From Streptomyces xanthophaeus (GTDB lineage: Bacteria > Actinomycetota > Actinomycetes > Streptomycetales > Streptomycetaceae): a stretch of DNA of 64,000 nucleotides. Shown here piece by piece: positions 54,179 to 64,000 of this stretch. The notes below the pieces were generated by a model, which saw only the letters and a program-made list of their open reading frames with translations, had not been told where the DNA came from and made no database searches. Both the position numbers and the translations under genes were made by a program. The DNA lies in NCBI RefSeq assembly GCF_030440515.1, contig NZ_CP076543.1:2604001-2668000 (forward strand), given 5' to 3'. The first letter of the stretch is position 1, and every line of letters begins with the position of its first letter.

Positions 54179-54253
54179 CCCGGACCCCGCGCCTCAATCG
54201 CCGGCGGGGCTGGATCTTCCAGCCCCGCCGGCGATTGAGGCGCGGGGTCCGGG
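54179..54253. repeat. Perfect 36-bp inverted repeat (dispersed Streptomyces palindrome type)
   Basis: Arms 54179-54214 and 54218-54253 are exact complements over 36 bp around a 3-base loop. The core CGCCTCAATCGCCGGCGGGG recurs, in my recollection, in many Streptomyces intergenic regions. It lies 46 bp after the rmdB stop and probably also ends that transcript. Confidence 0.85.
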
Positions 54254-54298
54254 GCAGGGCCCCGGCGGCGGAGCCGTGCCCGGCCGAGCCGACGGCGG

Positions 54299-56488
54299 TC
54301 AGACCGCGTCGGCCTCCGCGGCGGCGAGTTCCGCCGTGATGTCCGCCGGGCGGCGCCAGCCGCGCTCGCCGCGGGCCAGCAGCCAGGCGGTGGCCTCCTG
54401 CGGCGGCATGGCGGCGGCGACCAGCCAGCCCTGGACGGCGTCGCAGCCCAGGTCCCGCAGCCGCTCCCACGTCTCGTCGTCCTCCACGCCCTCCGCCACG
54501 ACCAGCAGGCCCAGCGAGTGCGCGAGGTCCACCGTGCAGCGGACGATCTCCGCGTCCTGCGCGTCGACCGCCAGCCGGCCGACGAACGACCGGTCGATCT
54601 TCAGCTCGCTGACCGGCAGGCGGCGCAGGTGGACGAGCGAGGAGTAGCCGGTGCCGAAGTCGTCCAGGGACATCTTCACGCCGTGGCCGGTGAGCCCGGC
54701 CATGGTGTCGGCCGCCCGCTGGGGGTCCTCCAGCAGGACGTGTTCCGTTATCTCCAGCTGCAGCCCGCTCGCCGGGACCCCGTGGCGGGCCAGCCGTGCG
54801 GCGACGGCGCCCGCGAAGCCCGGGGTGTGGACGTCGCGGGGCGACACGTTGACCGCCACCGGGACCTTGAGGCCCTGGGCCCGCCACCGCGCCACCTGGG
54901 CGAGGGCCGTCTCCAGTACGTACTCCGTCAGGTGCGGCATGAGCCCGGAGGTCTCGGCGATCGCGATGAACTCGTCCGGGGACACCCGGCCGCGTTCCGG
55001 GTGCACCCAGCGCACCAGGGCTTCGAGCCCGGCGACCTGGCCGTCGAAGCGGACCTTCGGCTGGTAGTGGAGTTCCACTTCCCCGGCGTCGAGGGCCCTG
55101 CGGAGGTCGCCGAGCAGGCCCAGGCGGTCGGGGGTGTTGCTGTCCCGCTTGGACTCGTACACCTCGACGCCCGTACGGTCGCGCTTCGCCTGGTACATCG
55201 CCACGTCCGCGCGCCGCAGCAGCCCCTCCGCGTCGAGCGCGTGGTCGGGGAAGACGGCGAGGCCCGCGCTGGCCTCCAGGACGAGCGTGAGGCCGTCCAG
55301 GTCGAGGGGGGAGCTGAGCTCCGCGACCAGGTGGCGGGCGATGCGCTGGGCGCTGGTGGTGGAGTCGGCGAAGGGGAGCAGGACGGCGAACTCGTCGCCG
55401 CCGAGCCGGGCCGCCTCGGCGTCCTCGGGCAGGGCCTGGCGCAGCCGCTCGGCGATCTGGAGCAGCAGCCGGTCGCCCGCCAGGTGCCCCAGGGTGTCGT
55501 TGACCGCCCGGAAGCGGTCCAGGTCGATGAGCACGAGGGCGGCCCGGGTGCCGGAACGTTCGGCCTCGTCCAGGGCGGACCAGGCCCGCTCCAGCAGCCA
55601 CTGCCGGTTGGGCAGCCCGGTCAGCGGGTCCCGCAGCTGTTCCTCGGCGCGGGCCCGGGCGATCCACAGGGTGGAGTCCAGTGCGATCAGCGGTACGGCG
55701 AACAGCGGCAGCAGCACGGGCTGGCTGGCGGCGACGACGCAGATCAGGGGGGCGATGCCGAGCAGCGCCACGGCTACTAAGGCCTGCCGGAGCAGAGCCG
55801 TGCGGGCGACGGTGGGCAGCCCGTCGCCGGGCGGGGCCAGCGCGATCCAGAGCAGGAACCGGGTGGCGAGCAGGTAGGCGACGGCGACGAAGACGATCTC
55901 GGGGACCGCCTCCAGCCCCCAGGAGGCCGGGAGCCAGGGGGTCTCGACGGAGGGCGCCTCGCCGAAGGAGGCGAGTACGAGCGCCCCGGCGCCGATGCCG
56001 AGGATGTCCACGGAGCCGTGCAGCAGCCCCTGTCGCCAGCGGTGCCGGCGCGCGGCCCCGACCAGGGAGACCACCGCGAGCGAGACCAGTCCGGCGGGGA
56101 CCCATCCGTAGAGGATGAGCACGCCGAGGGTGAGCGCGGCGCCCGATCCGGTGCCTCCCCACCAGCGGTCGCGGCCGAGGGCGACGAGGTGGCCGACGAT
56201 GATGCCGGTGAGGAGGGCCAGGGCCCAGCCGACCGGCCCGCCGGGGAACAGCGCATGACGACCGCTCAGCGCGGAGACGATGCCGGCGGTGAGCGCCGTG
56301 ACGGCGAGGCCCACGACGAGGAAGGGCAGCACACCGCGCCGCTCCTGCCCGCCCGCACCGGTGTGGACCGGTCGGGTCTCCGGTGTCCTGGCACCCAGGA
56401 CCCCGGGCCTGCCCGCCCTGCCCGCCCGCATGGACGGGAGTTCCCCGCCGAATTCAGGTGACGGGTCGGCGCTTTCGGTGGGTTTCAT
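54299..56488 (-). CDS. rmdB: GGDEF-EAL membrane c-di-GMP enzyme (RmdB)
   Basis: Protein of 729 residues: about six membrane helices (residues 50-275), GGDEF domain (285-445, RLGGDEFAVL at 361-370), EAL domain (455-710). The EAL domain keeps its catalytic set: VAGLEALVRWVHP (EAL at 489-491), VNVSPRD, LEITEHVLL and LDDFGTGYSSL, so phosphodiesterase activity is expected. The GGDEF has the motif but no RxxD inhibition site five residues before it. ATG 56488 has GAGAGGT upstream. Its place next to ligA matches my memory of SCO5495 (RmdB), a c-di-GMP phosphodiesterase acting in aerial mycelium formation. Confidence 0.9.
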   Translation of the reverse strand: MKPTESADPSPEFGGELPSMRAGRAGRPGVLGARTPETRPVHTGAGGQERRGVLPFLVVGLAVTALTAGIVSALSGRHALFPGGPVGWALALLTGIIVGHLVALGRDRWWGGTGSGAALTLGVLILYGWVPAGLVSLAVVSLVGAARRHRWRQGLLHGSVDILGIGAGALVLASFGEAPSVETPWLPASWGLEAVPEIVFVAVAYLLATRFLLWIALAPPGDGLPTVARTALLRQALVAVALLGIAPLICVVAASQPVLLPLFAVPLIALDSTLWIARARAEEQLRDPLTGLPNRQWLLERAWSALDEAERSGTRAALVLIDLDRFRAVNDTLGHLAGDRLLLQIAERLRQALPEDAEAARLGGDEFAVLLPFADSTTSAQRIARHLVAELSSPLDLDGLTLVLEASAGLAVFPDHALDAEGLLRRADVAMYQAKRDRTGVEVYESKRDSNTPDRLGLLGDLRRALDAGEVELHYQPKVRFDGQVAGLEALVRWVHPERGRVSPDEFIAIAETSGLMPHLTEYVLETALAQVARWRAQGLKVPVAVNVSPRDVHTPGFAGAVAARLARHGVPASGLQLEITEHVLLEDPQRAADTMAGLTGHGVKMSLDDFGTGYSSLVHLRRLPVSELKIDRSFVGRLAVDAQDAEIVRCTVDLAHSLGLLVVAEGVEDDETWERLRDLGCDAVQGWLVAAAMPPQEATAWLLARGERGWRRPADITAELAAAEADAV

Positions 56489-56875
56489 GCCCGTACCTCT
56501 CACAGCCGGCGATGCCGATGTCACGCGATGGCCCCGATGTCATGCCACCACGGCCGAAATCGCATCCTGCAGCCGTGCACGACAGGCGCACCCCTCAACA
56601 GTAGGACGCGCGAGGCTCCCAGGGGCAGCGGTCGGCAGTGGTTGCCCGAATGCGACCCAGCCATCCTCATCAGTACGGTATCCGCCGAACGGGTGAGTTT
56701 GGACCGGGACCCCCCTGTCACCCGTCCGATGATCCGACAGCTCACCGCCCTGCGACCAGCCTTGTACCGGCCGTTTACCACCGTTCGCCGCGCCTGGCGT
56801 GCGCCCGCCCGTACGGCCGCACGCCACGCATCCGTTCGCCTTCGCTACTCCCCCTCGGCGATTCCCCCGCCGGTA
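56489..56875. other. 387-bp gap between rmdB and ligA
   Basis: No gene is visible. It should hold the rmdB promoter. Twelve-base direct repeats CCGATGTCA(C/T)GC occur at 56515 and 56534, 27-58 bp before rmdB. No hairpin terminator for ligA stands out. Confidence 0.5.
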
Positions 56876-60088
<3,213 letters not shown>

Positions 60089-60092
<4 letters not shown>

Positions 60093-60778
60093 CGGCCCGG
60101 CCGGACGCTCAGGTCGTTGACCTCGGCGTCGCGGGGGAGGTCGATGGCCATGACGATCGTGGTGGCCACCGACTCGGGGTCGATCCAGGCGGCCGGGTCG
60201 TACTCCTTGCCCTCCTGCGAGTGCACCTTGGCCTGCATGGGGCTGGCGGTACGGCCCGGGTAGACGGAGGTGACGCGGATGCCGTTGGCCCGCTCCTCGC
60301 CGCGCAGCGAGTCGGCGAGCGCCTTGAGCCCGTGCTTGGAGGCGGCGTACGCGCTCCAGTCGGGGTGGGCGGCCAGACCGGCGCCCGAGTTCACGAAGAC
60401 GACGGTGGCCTTGGAGGCGCGCAGGGTGGGCAGCAGCAGCCGGGTGACCTCGGCGGGGGCGATCAGGTTCACGTTGAGCTGCTGGTGCCAGGTCTTGGGC
60501 CGGAGCTCACCGACCGGACCGAGGTCGACGATCCCGGCGATGTGCAGCAGGGAGTCGATCCGCTCCGGGACGGCCTGCTTGGAGAACGCCCACGACAGCC
60601 GGTCAGGGTCGGCGAGGTCGCCGACGAGGGACGTGGCGCCGGGGTAGCGGCCGACGAGCTCGCGGGCACGGCCTGCGTCCCGGGCCAGGAGGACGAGGTC
60701 GTCGCCGCGTGCGTGCAGCCGGGCCGCGACGGCGGCGCCGATGCCGGAGCCGGCACCGGTGATCAAGTGAGTAGCCAT
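60089..60778 (-). CDS. Short-chain dehydrogenase/reductase
   Basis: SDR of 229 residues with the cofactor motif ITGAGSGIGAAVAARL, the structural NxxG-type region SLLHIAGIVDLGPV, catalytic Ser in VVFVNSGAGLA and YxxxK in WSAYAASKHGLKALA. It ends PGRTASPMQ...EVNDLSVRPGR as in classical SDRs. ATG 60778 is chosen; a longer start at 60823 would enter a repeat tract. Coupled to the MetE-like gene by a four-base overlap, so SDR, MetE-like and ligA form one operon. Substrate unknown. Confidence 0.88.
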
Positions 60779-60800
60779 ACCGCCCATGCTCGCACCCCGC

Positions 60801-60850
60801 CATCCCCTGTCACCCCCCGTCATCCCTCGTCATCCCTCGTCATCCCCCGG
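60801..60850. repeat. Five 10-bp tandem units ahead of the SDR gene
   Basis: Five 10-bp units (CATCCCCTGT, CACCCCCCGT, CATCCCTCGT twice, CATCCCCCGG) run from 60801 to 60850. On the coding (minus) strand each unit reads as a GAGGGATG-like ribosome-binding/ATG module. They span the stop of one gene and the leader of the SDR gene. Confidence 0.65.
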
Positions 60851-61796
60851 CGGCCTGCCGGTAAGCCGCCTCGATCCGGGCCCGAACCGGCGGCGCCTGC
60901 CGGGTGGTGAGGCCCCTCCCGGTGAGTCCCGCCAGGCAGATGAGCCCGTCGCGTTCATCGGTGGGGATCGGCGTCCAGTGCCGCAGCGCCGCGTCCCGTA
61001 CGGAGATCAGCGTGGCCGTGTCGTCCGGCTCGGTCGGGTCGAAGCGGCCGCCCGAGGCCGCGCGATGCTCGGCCCAGCGGTCCTCCCAGAACTCGACCGT
61101 CCAGCCCGGCCAGCGCGCGGCCACCGTGTCGGAGTGGATCTGGGTCCCGACGGTCCACCAGCCGACCCGGCGGCGGTGCGCGTCGATACGCACGCCGCCC
61201 TCGGCGAGCCCGTGGTAGCCGCCCTCGTCCGTCGCCCCGTCCAGGAGGTCGAGCAGGGCCGGACCATGCATGACGGGGTGGTCGAAGCCGTAGCCCACCA
61301 GGTGGCAGCGGTCCGGGCCGTCCAGGGTCACCACCGTGGACGCCAGGCCCGGACCCGGGGTGTGCGGTACCTCGGGCCGGGAGACGAAGAGGTCGTCGGC
61401 CCATACCCGGCGCTCGCGGTCCTCGTCGTCCGCGGGGTCGAGGCCGAGGCAGCTCCGCAGCCCGGTCTGGGCGCCGTAGATCCAGTGCACCTTCCAGCCG
61501 GGCCAGGCAGCCCGCAGGAGGGCGAAGGCGGCCCGGCGGGTGTACGTCTCGGCGAGGGGGCCCTCCAGGACGAACAGCCGCAGGACCTTGCAGTCTGGGT
61601 CCACCGCGACGCCCGCGTCGATCTCGTCGTCGGGCCGCCAGGAGTACGGCTGTCCGTACGAGGAGCCCTGGCGCATCAGCGCCAACAGGAAGTCCGGACC
61701 GGCCAGCAGGTCGAAATCCAGGCCGACGGCCCCCCAGTCGTCGTCGGTGGCGCCGTATCCGTCCGGTCCGCCGAGGATGTAGACGACCGGGTTCAT
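60840..61796 (-). CDS. Hypothetical protein, 318 residues
   Basis: I do not recognise the family. The product starts MNPVVYILGGPDGYGATDDDWGAV at ATG 61796, which overlaps the stop of the DUF1330 gene (ATGA). It is acidic and Trp/Gly-rich, with repeated AAWPGWKVHWIYGAQ and VAARWPGWTVEFWEDRWAEH segments, an internal near-repeat that suggests duplication. No signal peptide or membrane helix. The final 60 residues contain PIPTDERDGLICLAGLTGRGL. It probably shares an operon with the DUF1330 gene. Confidence 0.78.
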   Translation of the reverse strand: MNPVVYILGGPDGYGATDDDWGAVGLDFDLLAGPDFLLALMRQGSSYGQPYSWRPDDEIDAGVAVDPDCKVLRLFVLEGPLAETYTRRAAFALLRAAWPGWKVHWIYGAQTGLRSCLGLDPADDEDRERRVWADDLFVSRPEVPHTPGPGLASTVVTLDGPDRCHLVGYGFDHPVMHGPALLDLLDGATDEGGYHGLAEGGVRIDAHRRRVGWWTVGTQIHSDTVAARWPGWTVEFWEDRWAEHRAASGGRFDPTEPDDTATLISVRDAALRHWTPIPTDERDGLICLAGLTGRGLTTRQAPPVRARIEAAYRQAAGG

Positions 61797-62140
61797 CGCG
61801 GCCCGGCCGCTTCGCGCAGGGCCGCGGCCGTCCGCCGGGCGTCGTAGCCGGCCGGGACGCCCTCGACCAGGATGACCTCGCCCGGGATGTGGTCGGTGCG
61901 CAGCGGGAGGATGGCCCGGTAGGCGTCGGAGGCATACCAGGCGCGGGCACTCTCGATGTCGGTGAAGCCGATGACGACGACGGTGCCGGGGAAGGGGCCC
62001 TCCATGACCTCGACCTCCTTGCCGTGGACGAGGAAGCGGCCGCCGAAGGGTTCCATCGTCGACGGGATCCGCTCGATGTACTCGAGGATGTACTCGTTCA
62101 TGATGTCGGGGCGTATGTGGGCGATGGCGTACGCGGTCAT
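61793..62140 (-). CDS. DUF1330-family protein
   Basis: Protein of 115 residues with the ferredoxin-like alpha/beta fold of DUF1330: YAIAHIRPDIMNEYILEYIERIPSTMEPFGGRFLVHGKEVEVMEGPFPGTVVVIGFTDIESARAWYASDAYRAILPLRTD. The GGRFLV, EG and DIESARAWYASDAYR motifs are typical. Members resemble dimeric alpha-beta barrel proteins without a settled function. ATG 62140 has GGGGGAGAG directly upstream. Coupled to the 318-residue protein gene. Confidence 0.85.
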   Translation of the reverse strand: MTAYAIAHIRPDIMNEYILEYIERIPSTMEPFGGRFLVHGKEVEVMEGPFPGTVVVIGFTDIESARAWYASDAYRAILPLRTDHIPGEVILVEGVPAGYDARRTAAALREAAGPR

Positions 62141-62227
62141 GGTCTCTCCCCCTGTGCACGGGCCCGCCGGTGCGGGCGTTGCTCCGATCCTGTCAGCACG
62201 CAGCCGCGCCGGCGATGACCTGCGAGG

Positions 62228-63253
62228 TCATGCCGATGCGGGCTGGAAGGTGCGCCGGTAGGCGATCGGGGAGACACCGAGCGTGGAACGCATGTGCTGG
62301 CGCAGGGAGTTCGCGGAGCCAAAGCCGGCCCGGTGGGCCACCAGGTCGACCGGCAGGTCGCTGGACTCCAGCAAGTGGCGGGCCAGTTCCAGGCGTTGCG
62401 CGGTGAGCCACTGCACCGGGGTCATGCCGACCTCGTCGCGGAAGCGCCGGGTGAAGGTGCGCAGGCTCATCCGGGCGTGCGCGGCCAGCTCGCCGAGGGT
62501 GACCGGTTCGGCGAGGCGTTCCAGGGCCCAGGCGCGGGTGGCGGTGGTGGTGGCGACGGTCGGATCGGGGACGGGGCGGTCGATGTACTGGGCCTGGCCG
62601 CCGTCGCGCCAGGGCGGGACGACGCACATGCGCGCGGCCCGGTTGGTGACGGCGACACCGTGGTCGCGGCGGATCATGTGCAGGCACAGGTCGACCCCGG
62701 CAGAGACGCCGGCCGAGGTCAGGACGTCGCCGTCGTCGACGAAGAGGACGTCCTCGTCGATGCGCACCCTCGGGTAGGCGCGGCGGAACTCCCGGGCGAG
62801 GTTCCAGTGGGTGGTCGCGGGCCGGTCGTCGAGCAGGCCGGCGGCGGCGAGCACGTAGGAGCCGGTGCAGATCGACACGAGGCGGGTGCCGGGGCGGATG
62901 CGGGCGATGGCCGCGGCGACCGCGGGCGGCAGCGGCCCGCCGAGGGCCAGCTCCGGCATGGCGTGGGTGGGCGGGACGATCACGGTGTCGGCGGCGGCGA
63001 GGGCCTCGGGCCCGGCGGCGGGCTGGAGGGTGAAGCCGGAGTCGCTGAGCACGGGGGCGCCGTCGGCGGTACAGACGACGACCTCGTAGAGGTCTTCGCC
63101 GTCCTCGCCCACGGCACTGCCGAAGACCCGGGAGGGAATGCCCAGCTCGAACGGGGGGAAGCCCGGCAGCGCGAGCACCGCGACGAGGTGCCGTCCGTCC
63201 GTGCCGCTCCCGGGGCGGGCCGTGTGCTCGGTGTGTTCCCGCGTCTCGCTCAT
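62228..63253 (-). CDS. GlxA-type AraC-family regulator (DJ-1/PfpI + HTH)
   Basis: Regulator of 341 residues. The N-terminal half is a DJ-1/PfpI domain (LVAVLALPGFPPFELGIPSRVFG, then LVSICTGSYVLAAAGLLDDRPATTHW with the elbow Cys). The C-terminal half has two AraC HTHs (LGELAAHARMSLRTFTRRFRDEVGMTPVQWLTAQRLELARHLLESSDLPVDLVAHRAGFGSANSLRQHMRSTLGVSPIAYRRTF). AdpA, the A-factor-regulated activator, has this layout, but this is a paralogue. ATG 63253. It diverges from an NADP oxidoreductase; the TGGCC...GGCCA palindrome between them is a likely operator. Confidence 0.9.
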   Translation of the reverse strand: MSETREHTEHTARPGSGTDGRHLVAVLALPGFPPFELGIPSRVFGSAVGEDGEDLYEVVVCTADGAPVLSDSGFTLQPAAGPEALAAADTVIVPPTHAMPELALGGPLPPAVAAAIARIRPGTRLVSICTGSYVLAAAGLLDDRPATTHWNLAREFRRAYPRVRIDEDVLFVDDGDVLTSAGVSAGVDLCLHMIRRDHGVAVTNRAARMCVVPPWRDGGQAQYIDRPVPDPTVATTTATRAWALERLAEPVTLGELAAHARMSLRTFTRRFRDEVGMTPVQWLTAQRLELARHLLESSDLPVDLVAHRAGFGSANSLRQHMRSTLGVSPIAYRRTFQPASA

Positions 63254-63273
63254 GGCCAGATCCTGTCACATAG

Positions 63274-63287
63274 TGGCCAAACGGCCA
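63274..63287. promoter_or_regulatory. Palindrome between AraC-type and oxidoreductase genes
   Basis: TGGCC-AAAC-GGCCA lies 21-34 bp upstream of the GlxA/AraC-type start and about 94 bp before the divergent oxidoreductase. A candidate operator. Confidence 0.4.
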
Positions 63288-63380
63288 ACACCACCGAGGG
63301 GTGCCGTGCCCGAATCTGGGACACGTCGCCGGGAAACGACCCGGATCCCGACACCTGCGGATGGAATGAGGCGGACAGAA

Positions 63381-64000
63381 ATGCGCGCGATCGTCGTGAA
63401 CGAGTGGGGCGGCCCGGAGAACCTGGTCGAGCGGGAGATCGACCGGCCCGAGCCCGGTCTGGGCGAGGTCCTCGTCCGGGTCCACGCGGCCGGCGTCAAC
63501 CCCGTCGACTGGAAGACCCGGGAGAGCGGGGCGCTCATCGCCTGGGGCGAGCACCCGATCGTCGGCTGGGACGTCTCCGGCACCGTCGAGGCGGTCGGCC
63601 CCGGCGTGACCCGCCACTCCCCCGGTGACGAGGTGTACGGCATGCCGCACTTCCCGCGGCAGGCGGGCGGCTACGCCGAGTACGTGACGGGCCCCGCCCG
63701 GCACTTCGCCCCCAAGCCGGCCACGCTGGACCACGTGCAGGCCGCGGCGCTGCCGCTGGCCGCACTGACCGCCTGGCAGGCCCTGGTGGACACGGCCGGG
63801 GTGAGCGCCGGACAGCGCGTGCTGGTGCACGCGGCGGCCGGCGGGGTGGGCCACCTGGCGGTGCAGATCGCCAAGGCCCGGGGCGCGTACGTGATCGGCA
63901 CCGCGAGCGAGGGCAAGCACGCACTGCTGCGCGAGCTCGGCGCCGACGAGGTGATCGACTACCGCACCACGGACTTCGAGGACGCCGTCGCCGACGTGGA
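63381..64000 (+). CDS. NADP-dependent alcohol dehydrogenase-like oxidoreductase (3' end outside window)
   Basis: First 206 residues of a zinc-independent MDR-family enzyme (quinone reductase branch). The GroES-like part starts MRAIVVNEWGGPENLVEREID with VHAAGVNPVDWKTRES; the nucleotide part contains VLVHAAAGGVGHLAVQIAKARGAYVIGTAS and is followed by ELGADEVIDYR. The gene runs off the window at 64000. ATG 63381 has GAGGCGGA about ten bases upstream. Likely controlled by the divergent GlxA/AraC regulator. Confidence 0.88.
   Translation, partial: MRAIVVNEWGGPENLVEREIDRPEPGLGEVLVRVHAAGVNPVDWKTRESGALIAWGEHPIVGWDVSGTVEAVGPGVTRHSPGDEVYGMPHFPRQAGGYAEYVTGPARHFAPKPATLDHVQAAALPLAALTAWQALVDTAGVSAGQRVLVHAAAGGVGHLAVQIAKARGAYVIGTASEGKHALLRELGADEVIDYRTTDFEDAVADV

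Noticed and set aside
54179..54253. Insertion sequence or attachment site
   Set aside because: No transposase, no target duplication and no integrase nearby; it is a lone palindrome.

Overview
The window is high-GC DNA from the core chromosome of a Streptomyces (or very close actinomycete). The signs are strong third-position GC bias, many GTG and a few TTG starts, GGAGG-type ribosome binding sites, Tat and lipoprotein signals, a LAL-type LuxR regulator, a DmdR/IdeR-type iron box, and the gene sets gatC-gatA-gatB, ligA, ilvB-ilvN-ilvC-serA and leuB-ilvE lying close together. From memory this is the arrangement of the S. coelicolor SCO5494-SCO5526 region; I could not check it. I saw no tRNA, rRNA, CRISPR array, insertion sequence or prophage.

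Layout. 1-4.1 kb: a divergent urease (fused gamma/beta subunit plus an alpha subunit broken by a one-base frameshift), divergent from an NCS1 purine/cytosine-type permease, with two matching operator-like sites between them. 4.3-7.8 kb: a lone CcdA, then ilvE and leuB and a 42-residue protein. 8-15 kb: a LysR regulator divergent from a quinone-reductase-like enzyme, a Tat-exported phospholipase C behind a possible Pho box, an AAC(2')-I-like acetyltransferase, a nitroreductase and a coupled pair of unknown genes. 15.3-19.3 kb: proline catabolism (P5C dehydrogenase, proline dehydrogenase) divergent from a PucR-type activator. 19.4-21.7 kb: a TetR regulator and MFS exporter flanking a five-unit 13-bp operator array.

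21.7-30.4 kb: serA, then ilvC, ilvN and ilvB on the minus strand behind a branched-chain leader peptide and attenuator, then the membrane diguanylate cyclase cdgC. 30.6-43.9 kb: mixed single genes (2-hydroxyacid dehydrogenase, aldo/keto reductase, lipoprotein sugar dehydrogenase, LAL regulator, MMPL exporter, several GNATs, cupin, DinB, small secreted protein). 44-47.6 kb: an iron-box-controlled divergent unit made of a siderophore-interacting reductase, a penicillin-acylase-type Ntn hydrolase and a siderophore-type N-acyltransferase. 47.7-50.4 kb: a membrane Ser/Thr kinase, a hydrolase remnant and an unknown membrane protein. 50.5-54.1 kb: the gat operon for Gln-tRNA(Gln) formation with a small membrane protein inserted. 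54.3-59.1 kb: the c-di-GMP enzyme rmdB and the DNA ligase ligA, followed by a short MetE-like protein, an SDR, an unknown protein, a DUF1330 protein, a GlxA/AraC regulator and the first part of a zinc-independent oxidoreductase cut by the window end.

How the genes relate: leuB, ilvE, ilvBNC and serA make branched-chain amino acids and serine. CdgC, whose phosphodiesterase domain is degenerate, and RmdB, whose motifs are intact, are opposing c-di-GMP enzymes 24 kb apart. The points I find most interesting are the iron-box acylase/acyltransferase/reductase unit, the flap-altered urease with its frameshift and paired operators, the 13-bp AGAC-N4-GT array, and the ilvB leader.
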